NCBI RefSeq assembly: GCF_027947535.2
Contig: NZ_JAAGKO020000034.1
Location: forward strand, 1-64,000
Direction: 5' to 3'
Origin: Streptantibioticus silvisoli
GTDB lineage: Bacteria > Actinomycetota > Actinomycetes > Streptomycetales > Streptomycetaceae
DNA: 64,000 bases
The notes beneath the pieces are model-generated. The model was not told the origin of the DNA. It saw only the letters and a program-made list of their open reading frames with translations, and searched no databases. Positions 32,510-41,019 of the stretch are shown here, one piece after another. The number at the start of each line of letters is the position of its first letter. The stretch's first letter is position 1. The position numbers and the translations under genes are program-made.

Positions 32510-33475
32510 ATGGTGAACATCGGATACACGATGATGACGGAGCAGGCCGGGCCGCGGCAGCTGGTCGACGACGTGGTGCGTGCCGAGGGCGCCGGTTTCG
32601 ACTTCTCGGTGATCTCCGACCACTACTCGCCGTGGCTGGCGGAGCAGGGCCACGCGCCGTACGCGTGGAGCGTCCTGGGCGCCGCCGCGCAGGCGACGTC
32701 GTGGATCCCGCTGATGACGTACGTGACGTGTCCGACCCTGCGCTACCACCCGGCGGTCGTGGCACAGAAGGCGGCGACGGTGCAGTTGCTGTCACAGGGC
32801 AGGTTCCGGCTCGGGCTGGGCGCGGGCGAGAACCTCAACGAGCATGTGGTGGGCGGCGGTTGGCCGCCGGCCGATGTGCGGCACGCGATGCTGGCCGAGG
32901 CGATCGGTGTCATCCGCGCACTGTTCGCGGGCGGCCACGTCAACCACCGCGGCGAACACTTCCAGGTGGAGTCCGCCAAGCTGTGGGACCTGCCCGAGGA
33001 CCCTCCGCCGATCGGCGTCGCCGTCTCCGGTGAGCAGTCGTGCCGGCTGGCCGGCGAACTCGCCGACCTGGTCATCGCCACCGAGCCGAAGGCGGACCTG
33101 CTCACCGCGTTCGACCGGCACGGCGGCACCGGAAAGCCCCGGGTTGGCCAGGTCCCGGTCTGCTACGACCCGGATCGCGGGGCGGCCGTGCGCCGCGCCC
33201 ACCAGCAGTTCCGCTGGTTCGGCGGCGGCTGGAAGGTCAACTCCGAACTCCCCGGCCCCGCCTCCTTCGCCTCCGCCACCTCCTACGTCCGCGAGGAGGA
33301 CGTCGCCGCCGAGATCGCCTGCGGCGCCGACGTGGACACCTTCGTCGAAGCCGTCCGCCCGTACGCGGAAGCCGGGTTCACCGAGGTCGCGCTCGTCCAG
33401 ATCGGCGGCGACCACCAGGAGGCGTTCATCGACTGGGCCGGCGACCACCTCCTGCCAGCGCTGCGCAAGCTCTGA
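32510..33475 (+). CDS. LLM-class F420-dependent oxidoreductase
   Basis: A 321-residue luciferase-like TIM-barrel enzyme. It starts VNIGYTMMTEQAGPRQLVDDVVRAEGAGFDFSVISDHYSPW, the form seen in the F420-dependent glucose-6-phosphate dehydrogenase-like subfamily. RFRLGLGAGENLNEHVVGGGWP binds the cofactor phosphate. Other conserved pieces are IGVAVSGEQSCRLAGELADLVIATEP and VALVQIGGDHQEAF. Substrate unknown. The start at 32510 has a weak AGGG site. Divergent from the kinase, 250 bp apart. Confidence 0.88.
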   Translation: MVNIGYTMMTEQAGPRQLVDDVVRAEGAGFDFSVISDHYSPWLAEQGHAPYAWSVLGAAAQATSWIPLMTYVTCPTLRYHPAVVAQKAATVQLLSQGRFRLGLGAGENLNEHVVGGGWPPADVRHAMLAEAIGVIRALFAGGHVNHRGEHFQVESAKLWDLPEDPPPIGVAVSGEQSCRLAGELADLVIATEPKADLLTAFDRHGGTGKPRVGQVPVCYDPDRGAAVRRAHQQFRWFGGGWKVNSELPGPASFASATSYVREEDVAAEIACGADVDTFVEAVRPYAEAGFTEVALVQIGGDHQEAFIDWAGDHLLPALRKL

Positions 33476-33778
33476 CCATCTCCTGTCGGCCGGCTGCGCC
33501 AGCTCTGGCAACGGGTGCGTGCGGCAACCGTGTCACCGGGCGGTGCGCGCCGTACTCCGCGTTCGCCGCCACGCCCGTCGCGGGCCCGCCGCACGCGTTG
33601 TCCCACCGCAAGCGTTCTCCAGGGCTCCGGCCGAAGGTGCGCCGCATGACAGCGCTGGATGACACCGCTGGATGACACCGCTGGCAGCGCGCCATACGAC
33701 CGGGGCGTGTCACGTAGCCGGCGGAGTCGCCTCATGGCCGGCGGAGCTGACGCATAACCGTCAGAGGGAGAGCGGCGG
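33476..33778. other. Intergenic stretch, no gene seen
   Basis: About 300 bp between convergent genes. The only structure I see is a 13-bp tandem duplication, GCTGGATGACACC, around 33653-33680. No hairpin of note. Confidence 0.5.
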
Positions 33779-34561
33779 TCAGGGTTCCGGCTGGCAGTGG
33801 GGGCACCAGTACGTGCTGCGGCCGGCGACCGCGCGGTGCCGCAGGGGGGTGGCGCACCGGGGGCAGTCGGGGTGGACGCGGTCGCGGCGGCCGGTCAGCC
33901 ATGAGCGGCGCGGCGGTACCCGGCCGTCGCGTACGGCGGTTCGCAGCACCCGGCGCGTACCGGCGAGGACCCGGTCGCCTTCGGCGGACGTCAGGTCACT
34001 GGCCCGCCGGGCGGGGTGGACGCGGGCCCGCCACAGGATCTCGTCGGCGAGCAGATTGCCGAGCCCGGCGACCGCGGACTGGTCGAGCAGCACCGCCTTG
34101 ATCCGGGCCCGCCGGTGCTCCAGGACGGCGGTGAGGTCCTGGCGGGTCAGGTCCGCGGCGTCCGGGCCCAGCCGCGCGACGAGCCGCCGCGCCGACGCGC
34201 GGTCCTCCAGGCGCAGCCCCTTCAGCTTCCGCTGGTCCCGGTAGCGCAACTCCAGGTCGTCGCCCAGCGCGAGGACCACCCGGTCGTAGGGGTGCGGGGG
34301 TTCGTCCGACCGGCTGAGCACGAGCGCGCCCGTCATGCCGAAGTGGAACGCCAGGACCTGCTCACCGTCCGTCGGCGCCAGCAGCCACTTCCCGTGCCGG
34401 TACGGCTCCCGGAAACGGCGGCCCCGCAGCCCCCGCTCCAGCCCGGCCGCCGACACCCCGCGAAGCACCCCCGCGTCCCGCACCGTCACGGACCGGATCG
34501 TCCGGCCGCGGGCACCCCGCAGGACCCGCCGGTATCCCTCGACGTCCGGGAGTTCGGGCAC
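33779..34561 (-). CDS. Fpg/Nei-family DNA glycosylase
   Basis: A 260-residue base-excision repair enzyme. It starts PELPDVEGYRRVLRG right after the GTG (Pro-2 nucleophile, Glu-3), which is why I choose GTG 34561 over longer frames. Lys for the AP-lyase step is in RHGKWLL, the H2TH region in IKAVLLDQSAVAGLGNLLADEILWRARVHP, and the C-terminal zinc finger in CPRCATPL and WCPHCQ. It excises oxidised bases such as thymine glycol or 8-oxoguanine and cuts at the AP site. Confidence 0.92.
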   Translation of the reverse strand: MPELPDVEGYRRVLRGARGRTIRSVTVRDAGVLRGVSAAGLERGLRGRRFREPYRHGKWLLAPTDGEQVLAFHFGMTGALVLSRSDEPPHPYDRVVLALGDDLELRYRDQRKLKGLRLEDRASARRLVARLGPDAADLTRQDLTAVLEHRRARIKAVLLDQSAVAGLGNLLADEILWRARVHPARRASDLTSAEGDRVLAGTRRVLRTAVRDGRVPPRRSWLTGRRDRVHPDCPRCATPLRHRAVAGRSTYWCPHCQPEP

Positions 34562-34753
34562 ACGCCTCACCACCAGGTCGGCAACCGTGCGGCGAGCCGC
34601 CACCCCCACCGGGCTCGCCCCGTCCGCCTCCCGGGTGTCCCTGCGGGGCCGCTGCGAAACCTCCCGCCCGGCAGCCGGAACCCGGCACCAGCCGCCGCGA
34701 CGCAGGACGCTCACGGTGAGCGCGTCGTCGGCCAGGTGTCCGGGGGAAACGGG

Positions 34754-34799
34754 CCGGAGGCGCCTGACTCGAACGAACCGGAGGCGCCTGACTCGAACG
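34754..34799. repeat. 24-bp tandem duplication
   Basis: A 22-bp block starting CCGGAGGCGCCTGACTCG occurs at 34754-34775 and 34778-34799, separated by AA. It contains the palindrome GGCGCC. It lies before the esterase relic. Recent slippage or a paired site. Confidence 0.75.
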
Positions 34800-34822
34800 G
34801 TTCAAGGAGATGACATACGCCA

Positions 34823-34921
34823 GGGAAGCTGGCGGAGGCCGGCCACGAGTTCCCCTTCGTGATCGCCACCCCGCAGTGCCCCGAATCGAGCCAATGGGTC
34901 GCCGAGGTGACCACGCTCGCC
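34823..34921 (+). pseudogene. Esterase/phospholipase relic
   Basis: About 33 codons read GKLAEAGHEFPFVIATPQCP then ESSQWVAEVTTLA, matching the strand after the HG box in alpha/beta-hydrolase esterases of the phospholipase/carboxylesterase type (FPFVIxxPQCP). Neither the HG oxyanion segment before it nor the GxSxG nucleophile after it is present, so this is a fossil of a deleted gene. The surrounding ~600 bp (34562-35170) has no intact gene. Confidence 0.55.
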
Positions 34922-35170
34922 CACCGACCGGGCCCGTGCGAGCCGACCACCAGGTGGTACCGGATGTTCAACGTCCTGATCGCGCAGTCGATGCCCGTGG
35001 CGGCTCCGCGCGGTTGTGCGGAGCCGCCATCAAGCCGCAGTCCGGCCGCGCGGGCAACACCCGTCGCTGCGAGAGGACCACGGCGGCGGGCGCACACAGA
35101 CCATGCGCACCCCGCACCCCGTCGCCCTCTCAACCTCCGCCTCCGCCTCAGCTTCCGCCTCCGGCGACAA

Positions 35171-35605
35171 TCACCCGTTGATCTGCCGATCCTCCCCGTG
35201 CGTGCCCACGGCGATCCGGCGCGGCTCGGCCCGCTCGGTGATCGGGATGCGTACGGTCAGGACGCCCGCGTCGTAGTCGGCCCTGATGCGCTCGGTGTCG
35301 AGGGTGTCGGCCAGCACGAGCCGGCGGGAGAAGACTCCGAGCGGGCGCTCCGACAGCTCCATGCGCAGGGTGTCCGACTGGGCGGCCGGCCGGCGTTCCG
35401 CCTTGATCGTCAGCATGTCCCGCTCGACGTCGATCTCGATGGCGGCCGGATCGACGCCGGGCAGATCGAGTGCGATCACGTACTCACCGCCGTCGCGGTA
35501 GGCGTCCATCGGCATCGTGGCCGGGCGGGACCAGGTGCCGGTCGCCCCCGTCAACTGCTGGGCGACGCGGTCGAGTTCGCGGAACGGGTCGGTACGCATC
35601 AACAT
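35171..35605 (-). CDS. hsp20: Hsp20-family small heat-shock protein
   Basis: A 144-residue small heat-shock protein with an alpha-crystallin domain. It begins MLMRTDPFRELDRVAQQL. The core strands are YVIALDLPGVDPAAIEIDVERDMLTIKAERR and the conserved end GVLTVRIPITERAEPRRIAV. It forms oligomers that hold unfolded proteins. GGAGGTG lies eight bases before the ATG. It is divergent from a dedicated regulator; a promoter-overlapping inverted repeat lies between them. Confidence 0.93.
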   Translation of the reverse strand: MLMRTDPFRELDRVAQQLTGATGTWSRPATMPMDAYRDGGEYVIALDLPGVDPAAIEIDVERDMLTIKAERRPAAQSDTLRMELSERPLGVFSRRLVLADTLDTERIRADYDAGVLTVRIPITERAEPRRIAVGTHGEDRQING

Positions 35606-35663
35606 CGCGAAACACCTCCGGTGGGTTCAGGCAGTACCTGCCAACGCGCTTCAACCGCCATCC

Positions 35664-35704
35664 GTTGTAGCATGTCATCCATTCGGTGACAACTTCGACT
35701 GTCA
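35664..35704 (-). promoter_or_regulatory. hsp20 promoter with overlapping operator
   Basis: On the minus strand TTGTCA (35692-35687) and TACAAC (35669-35664) are 17 bp apart, a vegetative-type promoter for hsp20. On the plus strand TGTCA (35673), TGACA (35687) and TGTCA (35700) form TGTCA-N9-TGACA-N8-TGTCA: an inverted repeat inside the promoter spacer plus a third half-site toward the regulator gene. It would let one protein repress both directions. Confidence 0.6.
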
Positions 35705-35734
35705 TCCAAAGGACGACGAAGCGAGAGGAAGCCA

Positions 35735-36415
35735 ATGCCCAAGGGCGATCAGCCGGCTCCGGCCGGCATTCCCGATTCCGACCCCGTCGGGTTCCTCGCC
35801 GCCGAGGCGGCGCTGGGCGCCATGGACGAGGCCCTGCGCGGCGCGCGGCTCCGTCCCCCCGGCACCCCTCCCGGCGACGAGGGGACCGGCGCCGAACAGG
35901 CGCTGGCCGCGCTGCTGCTGCTGCGCGAGGTACGCGAACGGCTCGCCGCGTGGGAGCCGGACCTCATCGAGGCCGCACGCGAGGCCGGGGCCAGCTGGGC
36001 GGACCTCGCCCACCCGCTCGGCGTGGCCAGCCGGCAGGCCGCCGAACGCCGGTACCTGCGGGTCCGCCCCGGCCGGCCGGGCAGCACCGGTGAGGACCGG
36101 GTCCGCGCCACCCGGGACAGCCGCGCCGCCGACCGCAGCGTCACCGCCTGGGCCCGCGTCAACTCCGCCGACCTGCGGCGGCTCGCCGGCCAGATCACCG
36201 CGCTCACCGACCTCGCCGACGAAGCGGCCGTGTCCCTGGCCCACCTGTCCGGCGCCCTCGCCGACGACGACGCCTCCGCACTGGTCGCACCGCTGGCCGA
36301 CACCCACACCCACCTGCGCGCCTCCCACCCCGACCTCGCGGCCCGCGTCGACAGCGTCACCCGCCAGGCCGAACACCTGCGGCACGACAGCAGTGAGCAA
36401 CGGCGCAACGGCTGA
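35735..36415 (+). CDS. HSP18-type transcriptional regulator
   Basis: A 226-residue helical protein. The middle has a helix-turn-helix-like segment, AGASWADLAHPLGVASRQAAERRYLRVRPG (about residues 87-116), resembling a Trp-containing HTH used by streptomycete regulators found beside hsp18/hsp20 genes. The rest is coiled and acidic. Divergent from hsp20 with a 130-bp shared control region, so it probably represses or senses the chaperone. AGAGGAAG precedes the ATG. Confidence 0.75.
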   Translation: MPKGDQPAPAGIPDSDPVGFLAAEAALGAMDEALRGARLRPPGTPPGDEGTGAEQALAALLLLREVRERLAAWEPDLIEAAREAGASWADLAHPLGVASRQAAERRYLRVRPGRPGSTGEDRVRATRDSRAADRSVTAWARVNSADLRRLAGQITALTDLADEAAVSLAHLSGALADDDASALVAPLADTHTHLRASHPDLAARVDSVTRQAEHLRHDSSEQRRNG

Positions 36416-36785
36416 CCGGAGCCCCGGCCCGGATGCGGCGGGCGCCGGCGGAACGGGTGCGGCGCGGCGCCCTCCGCCGGGCCGGCGACGGGGTCGGCAC
36501 CACCGCGTCACCACACGCACCGCGACGTAACGCCCGCAGCCTCCGCCCCGCCAACGCTCCACTCCGCCCCCGCCAACGCCCTGCTCCGCAAGCCGCACCT
36601 CCGCGAGCCGCGCCTCCGCAAGCCCCGCCGCCCGTCGACGGCCGCCCACCACCCACCGGCGGAGTCCGACTCCGACTCCGACCGCCGAACGTGAACGATC
36701 GGCGGCGGTGCCCACGTACCGTTCCGGGGACGGGCACCGCCGCCGATCCATGGTCATCGCACCGGCCGGTCGGCCGGCTGGCGGG
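36416..36785. other. Intergenic stretch, no gene seen
   Basis: About 370 bp of Ala/Arg/Pro-coding-like low-complexity DNA between convergent genes. Nothing recognisable apart from repeated CCGCCAACGC/CCGCGAGCCGC blocks near 36545-36615. Confidence 0.5.
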
Positions 36786-37235
36786 TCAGGCCTGACCGCG
36801 CCAGGCACCCGTCGCACTGCCACGGGACTCGATGAACTGCTTGAAGTGCTTCAGATCGGTCTTGGCCTGCCGCTGCGCGAAACCCAGCTTGTCGCCGACG
36901 GTGTCGGCCAGGCCCTTCGGATCGGTGTCCATCTGGAGCATGATCTTCGTCTTCGCGTCGTCCAGCCGGTGGAAGGTCACCACTCCGGCCTGCCGCACCT
37001 CGCCCTCGACCGTCGTCCAGGCCACCCGCTCGTCCGGGATCTGCTCGGTGATCCGCGCGTCGAACTCGCGCCGCTGGCCGCCGACGCTGGTCACCCAGTG
37101 CGTCATCCTGTCGGACCGCTGCTCGATCCGTTCCACGCCGGACATGAACCGCGGGAACTCCTCGAACTGCGTCCACTGGTTGTAGACGGTGGTGACCGGG
37201 ACGTCGACCGTGATGGATTCCTCGACGTGTGACAT
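36786..37235 (-). CDS. SRPBCC-family cyclase/dehydrase-like protein
   Basis: A 149-residue START/Bet v1-like protein of the polyketide-cyclase/dehydrase type. It opens SHVEESITVDVPVTTVYNQWTQFEEFPRFMSGVERIEQ, typical of stress-linked SRPBCC proteins, and ends with a lysine-rich helix (QAKTDLKHFKQFIESRG). It probably binds a hydrophobic ligand. GGAGTGGAG precedes the ATG. Its promoter matches that of two other genes in the island. Confidence 0.87.
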   Translation of the reverse strand: MSHVEESITVDVPVTTVYNQWTQFEEFPRFMSGVERIEQRSDRMTHWVTSVGGQRREFDARITEQIPDERVAWTTVEGEVRQAGVVTFHRLDDAKTKIMLQMDTDPKGLADTVGDKLGFAQRQAKTDLKHFKQFIESRGSATGAWRGQA

Positions 37236-37276
37236 GTCGCTCCACTCCTGATCTCGGTTCTCGTGCAGAAGGTCAC

Positions 37277-37300
37277 GTACCCACGATTCCGGCGCGAACC
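37277..37300 (-). promoter_or_regulatory. SigB-like promoter of the SRPBCC gene
   Basis: On the minus strand GGTT (37300-37297), 14 bases, then GGGTAC (37282-37277), about 40 bp before the start. This fits the streptomycete general-stress sigma (SigB-type) pattern and has exactly the spacing seen at 40788-40811 and 41020-41043. Confidence 0.55.
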
Positions 37301-37760
37301 CGTCGCAGCGGTTCGCGATTCGCTGTCCGCCCCTCCGACAACGGCAACCGGCGCGCCGGCGCCACGCCCTGACGGCGTAACGGTCGAACGCCCCGGATCG
37401 GCACGGGACCGTATGCCCGTCGACCTGCCCGTCGACGGCGCCGGAGCGATTCGGTGAACTGAGGCGCCGGCGCGATTCGACGAATTGACGGATTGACGAA
37501 TTGACGGAGCGTCGGCGCCCGATCTCCATGGTCTGTTCCGGGGCCGGGCCGCCCCCGGAATCCGCCGACCGCCGAAGCCGTGGTCACGTGACCGTGGCAG
37601 GTGACCGATCCCGGCTGGCCGATCCCAACTGGCTGCCCCGTCCGAATGCTCGGCGCCGCACAGTCGGCCGGTGTACAGGGCGCACGGTCCGGGCACTCGA
37701 CCATCAGGAGAATATTCCGGGCATATCCGACGAACGTCAATGGTGAGCAAAGGAGACATC
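37301..37760. other. Intergenic stretch, no gene seen
   Basis: Between the SRPBCC promoter and the DUF2945 gene. GC drops slightly; a short ATTGACG(G/A) run recurs three times near 37484-37506. I see no gene and no clear hairpin. Confidence 0.5.
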
Positions 37761-38015
37761 ATGGCCGAGAAAGGAACCGGCGGACGGCGGCACGACGGAT
37801 TGCGAAAGGGCGACCGGGTGGCTTGGAGCAGTCACGGAAAGGAGACCACGGGCGAGGTGGAGAAGGAGATCACCTCCCGGGAACACACGGCCGGCCGTGA
37901 CGTGGCGGCGTCGTCCGAGGACCCGCAGTACAAGGTGCGCAGCGACAAGTCCGGGCGCAGCGCCGTGCACCGCCCGGACTCCCTGAAGCGGACCAGGGGA
38001 AAGCGGAACGACTGA
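37761..38015 (+). CDS. DUF2945-family protein
   Basis: An 84-residue basic protein. The small beta-barrel core is LRKGDRVAWSSHGKETTGEVEKEITSREHTAGRDVAASSEDPQYKVRSDKSGRSAVHRPDSLKR, the usual DUF2945 (Tudor-like, hypervirulence-associated) domain. Function unknown; short and soluble. I start at 37761 because AAAGGAG is seven bases upstream; ATG 37740 is also in frame. It belongs to the stress cluster by position. Confidence 0.88.
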   Translation: MAEKGTGGRRHDGLRKGDRVAWSSHGKETTGEVEKEITSREHTAGRDVAASSEDPQYKVRSDKSGRSAVHRPDSLKRTRGKRND

Positions 38016-38100
38016 CGCCGACCGCGAAAGGGAAATCCGCCCCGACCAGCGGACCCCGTTTGGCCGCCTCCCCCGACCGGCGGACCCCGTCTCATTCCTC

Positions 38101-38160
38101 ACCGCCGAGGTCGTCACCGCGGAGATCGTCACCGCCGAGGTCGTCACCGCGGAGATCGTC
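38101..38160. repeat. Perfect 30-bp tandem duplication
   Basis: Positions 38101-38130 are repeated exactly at 38131-38160. Each copy consists of two 15-bp half-units, ACCGCCGAGGTCGTC and ACCGCGGAGATCGTC. Located between DUF2945 and the monooxygenase end. Confidence 0.85.
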
Positions 38161-38238
38161 ACCGCCACCGGCGACACACCCGCCCGCCCCTGCCGTGGCG
38201 GGCGGGCGGGCGGGCGACGCACGGAGTTCCTGGTCCGG

Positions 38239-39795
38239 TCAGGAATTCGTCGGACCGGTCGCCGTCAGGGGTGCGCCGAACCAGTGGGAGAGTGCCGCTC
38301 GCAGCGCGGGCCCGGCGGTGTCGCCGGGTTCGTCGGTGGTCGCGGCCCAGGCGATGTGGGCGTCCGGGCGGATCAGGAGCGCGTCGGCCGGGCGGTCGGC
38401 GGCCTCGGCCGTCCGGATGTCGACGCGGTCCCGCCAGTCCCCGGCGATGGCCCGGAGGTCCGGACGGTCGGCGAGATCGAGGAGAACGGGCCGCGCGGTA
38501 CGCATGAGCCGCGCGACGCCGGTGGTGCCCTGGTCGGTGCGGAGGCCGAGGTCGGGCACCCAGGCCCCCGTCAACGCGTGCCGGTCCGCGCCCGGCATGG
38601 GGTAGCGGATGTCGGCGCCGGCGATGAGCGCGCCGAGCCGGCGCGCCGGCTGCTCGTCGACGAGCAGTTCTTGCAGGACCTGCCGGAGGGCTTCGGCCGC
38701 CGGGTCCTGTCCGCGTCTGAGCGCCACCTGGGCCTGGGTCTGCATCATCGTCCGCGCGCCGACGTAATGACGCTCGCTGTGATACGTGTCGAGCAGCCCG
38801 GCCGGCGCCCAGCCGTGGACGTCGGCGGCCAGTTTCCAGGCGAGGTTGACGGCGTCGAGCATGCCGACGTTCAGGCCCACGCCCGTGGCGGGGAACGCGT
38901 GGGCCGCGTCGCCGGCCAGCAGGATGCGGCCGTGGCGGTACCGGTCGGCCTGCCGGGCCTGGAACCCGTAGCGCGACAGCCGGGTCGCGTCCGCGACGGG
39001 CAGCGGTGTGCCGAGCACCCGGCGGACGCTGTCCTGGAACTCGGCCAGGGTCATCGGCGCGTCGCTGTCGTCGACCTCGGCCGGCTCGGCTTCCGTGGTC
39101 TGCATCATCAGGTCCCCGACGCTGCGACGTCCGAACGCGAACACGCCACGCTCGGTCCTGGTGAAGCCGGCAGCGATCCGGCCCCACCCGGGGACCTCCA
39201 GGTCGCCGTCGTCGTGCTGGATCACCGAATCGGCCAGGGTGACGTGGCCGAGCCGGTTGACCTCGGGGTAGGTGGTACCGGGGAACGGGATGCCGGCCAG
39301 GTCGCGGACCCGGCTGCGCGGGCCGTCGCAGCCCACGAGGAATCGAGCGGCCACCCGGTAGGACCCCTGCGGCCCGCGGACCTCCGCGCTCACCGCGGCG
39401 TCGTCCTGGCGCACCCCGATCACCTCGTGCCCGCGCCGGATCTCGGCACCGAGTTCACGGGCGCGTTCGTCGAGCACGCGCTCCAGTTGCGGCTGCGGGA
39501 GCGACATGCCGCGCAGCGGGGGCTCGGGCACGTCGGTGAGGTCCAGATGCACGGTGCCGAACGGGTATCGGGGAGCCGGGGGCCGGCCGGGATGCCCGAG
39601 TGCTTCGAGCCGGTCCAGCAGGCCCCGGTGGGCCAGCAGGTCCAGGACGCGGCCGCCGAGACCGTTGGCCTTCGCGATGTCCCGGGACTGCGGGCGGCGT
39701 TCGAGCACCAACGGTCGTGCCCCGGCCAACCGCAGCTCGGCGGCCAGCATCAGACCCGTCGGGCCGGCGCCCACGATGATCACGTCGGCATCCAT
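38239..39795 (-). CDS. rox: Rifampin monooxygenase-like FAD hydroxylase
   Basis: A 518-residue class A flavoprotein monooxygenase. FAD motif: DVIIVGAGPTGLMLAAELRLAG. DG motif: ARFLVGCDGPRSRVRDLAGI. GD motif: RILLAGDAAHAFPATGVGLNVGMLDAVNLAWKLA. A C-terminal thioredoxin-like domain ends near LRAALSHWFGAPL. The family includes rifampin monooxygenase and aromatic polyketide hydroxylases. The exact rifamycin-associated element upstream strongly favours the former, inactivating rifamycin by oxidation of its naphthyl core. The ATG at 39795 is chosen over the adjacent GTG. The name rests on family plus promoter element, not on a homology search. Confidence 0.78.
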   Translation of the reverse strand: MDADVIIVGAGPTGLMLAAELRLAGARPLVLERRPQSRDIAKANGLGGRVLDLLAHRGLLDRLEALGHPGRPPAPRYPFGTVHLDLTDVPEPPLRGMSLPQPQLERVLDERARELGAEIRRGHEVIGVRQDDAAVSAEVRGPQGSYRVAARFLVGCDGPRSRVRDLAGIPFPGTTYPEVNRLGHVTLADSVIQHDDGDLEVPGWGRIAAGFTRTERGVFAFGRRSVGDLMMQTTEAEPAEVDDSDAPMTLAEFQDSVRRVLGTPLPVADATRLSRYGFQARQADRYRHGRILLAGDAAHAFPATGVGLNVGMLDAVNLAWKLAADVHGWAPAGLLDTYHSERHYVGARTMMQTQAQVALRRGQDPAAEALRQVLQELLVDEQPARRLGALIAGADIRYPMPGADRHALTGAWVPDLGLRTDQGTTGVARLMRTARPVLLDLADRPDLRAIAGDWRDRVDIRTAEAADRPADALLIRPDAHIAWAATTDEPGDTAGPALRAALSHWFGAPLTATGPTNS

Positions 39796-39920
39796 CACGC
39801 GCCGCTCTCCCCGACGTTCCTCGTCCCGCCCGCGTTCGCCTCGACCGTCGTCGACAACACCGTTCCGTACTCCCGTTTTCGCAGTTCAGAGCCTCAGCCA
39901 GCGATCATGCAGTACGACCC

Positions 39921-39939
39921 GGGCCTTGCCGCAAGCCCC
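39921..39939 (-). promoter_or_regulatory. Rifamycin-associated element (RAE)
   Basis: GGGCCTTGCCGCAAGCCCC on the plus strand, i.e. GGGGCTTGCGGCAAGGCCC read toward the monooxygenase, the 19-bp element reported upstream of rifamycin-inactivating genes (rgt, rph, rox, arr) in actinomycetes. TATAGC (39952-39947, minus) just upstream could be the -10 of the promoter. It lies about 125 bp before the rox start. I recall the consensus from the literature; the match is complete. Confidence 0.8.
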
Positions 39940-39952
39940 CCGGTGCGCTATA

Positions 39953-40562
39953 TGTTGTTCACGGGGAAGAGGCGGAAAGCCCTCTCCGTTCCTGGCCACG
40001 CGAGCCCGCTCAGGGCGGCGATCCACTCCAGATCCACTGCGGGTCGCGGTCCACTTCAGGCTCCGGTCCACTCCGGCCTGCGATCAGGCCGAGGTCGCCT
40101 CGGTGGACGCCGGCGCAGACCTGCGTGACGGGCGTGACGACGAGTGGCCGGATCGCGGCGCCGCTTGAACCGACCGAGGCAGCGGGCGACGACGTCGCGT
40201 TTTCCGGCACCGGTGCGGCAGCTGATGACGTCGGGTTCCCGATGCCGACGCGACGACCGGGTCCGGTGCCGACGCAACCACCTGATCCGGTGCCGTACTC
40301 AGCGGAACCGCCGCAGAATCGTCACCGCTTTCCCCGACCCGGACCGCCGACGCTCAGTACGGGAAATGTTCACGCTGACGTACGCGCGTTTTCCGGGCCG
40401 CGATGGGAGCGTAGGCACCGGTGCGTCATCGCGTCCACGGTGAGAAGAGTGACCGCCGTGACAGATGTGCCGCGGGAGAATTCCTGGAAACGCACGGGTG
40501 GCCGGGACGAACGCCTTCCGGCGTTGCCCCGGCCACCCCTCGGCGAGCCTGTGGTCAGGCAT
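39953..40562. other. Intergenic stretch, no gene seen
   Basis: About 600 bp between the rox promoter and the small hydrophobic gene. Open frames exist on both strands but none shows a family pattern, a ribosome site and good codon use together. Confidence 0.5.
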
Positions 40563-40733
40563 TCACCATCGGTACCAACGGCCTCGCGAGCCACCGGAAC
40601 CGGTGCTGCGGAAGAGGAATCCCAGAAGCCAGACCACCAGAACCACGATCGCCACCCACCACAGGATGTGGACCGCGAATCCAATACCGCCGAGGATCAG
40701 CGCCAGCAGAAGAACCAAAAGCAGAGCACCCAT
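40563..40733 (-). CDS. Small hydrophobic membrane protein (56 aa)
   Basis: A 56-residue protein: two membrane helices, GALLLVLLLALILGGIGFAV and ILWWVAIVVLVVWLLGFLF, then a Gly/Ser/Arg tail ending GRWYRW. It belongs to the tiny 'hydrophobic protein' group common in streptomycetes, often stress-induced. AGGAGG lies nine bases before ATG 40733; ATG 40739 would leave only three bases. The promoter at 40788-40811 fits the stress pattern. Confidence 0.82.
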   Translation of the reverse strand: MGALLLVLLLALILGGIGFAVHILWWVAIVVLVVWLLGFLFRSTGSGGSRGRWYRW

Positions 40734-40787
40734 GGTCATCGACCTCCTTGAACTCGCATATGCCCCTGGTGACGTCAGGCATGCGCG

Positions 40788-40811
40788 ATATCCGGAGCGA
40801 ATAGGGCAACC
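40788..40811 (-). promoter_or_regulatory. SigB-like promoter of the hydrophobic-protein gene
   Basis: On the minus strand GGTT (40811-40808), 14 bases, then GGATAT (40793-40788), about 55 bp before the start. Same architecture as 37277-37300 and 41020-41043, with one -10 mismatch to GGGTAT. Confidence 0.5.
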
Positions 40812-41019
40812 GATCCGGGGAAGAACGAGCGCCGCCGTAACACCGGTCGACCGTGCCACCTCCGGCCCCGCCCGACACACCTCCGGCCACCTCCGCACCA
40901 CCCCGGCCCCCGGCGCTCCTCCAACCCCCGGCACTCCCCCGACCCCACACCACCCCGGCCGCACACCCCCCGGGGACCGCTTCCCCCAGGCAGACAGTCC
41001 TACGAGCACACCCAAATAG

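Noticed and set aside
34711-35133. Cys/Gly-rich minus-strand frame and overlapping plus-strand frames
   Set aside because: No homology pattern except the 33-residue esterase relic on the plus strand; no ribosome site.
40125-40751. A 208-codon plus-strand frame upstream of the hydrophobic gene
   Set aside because: Low complexity and antisense to the 56-residue membrane protein, which has a strong ribosome site and promoter.
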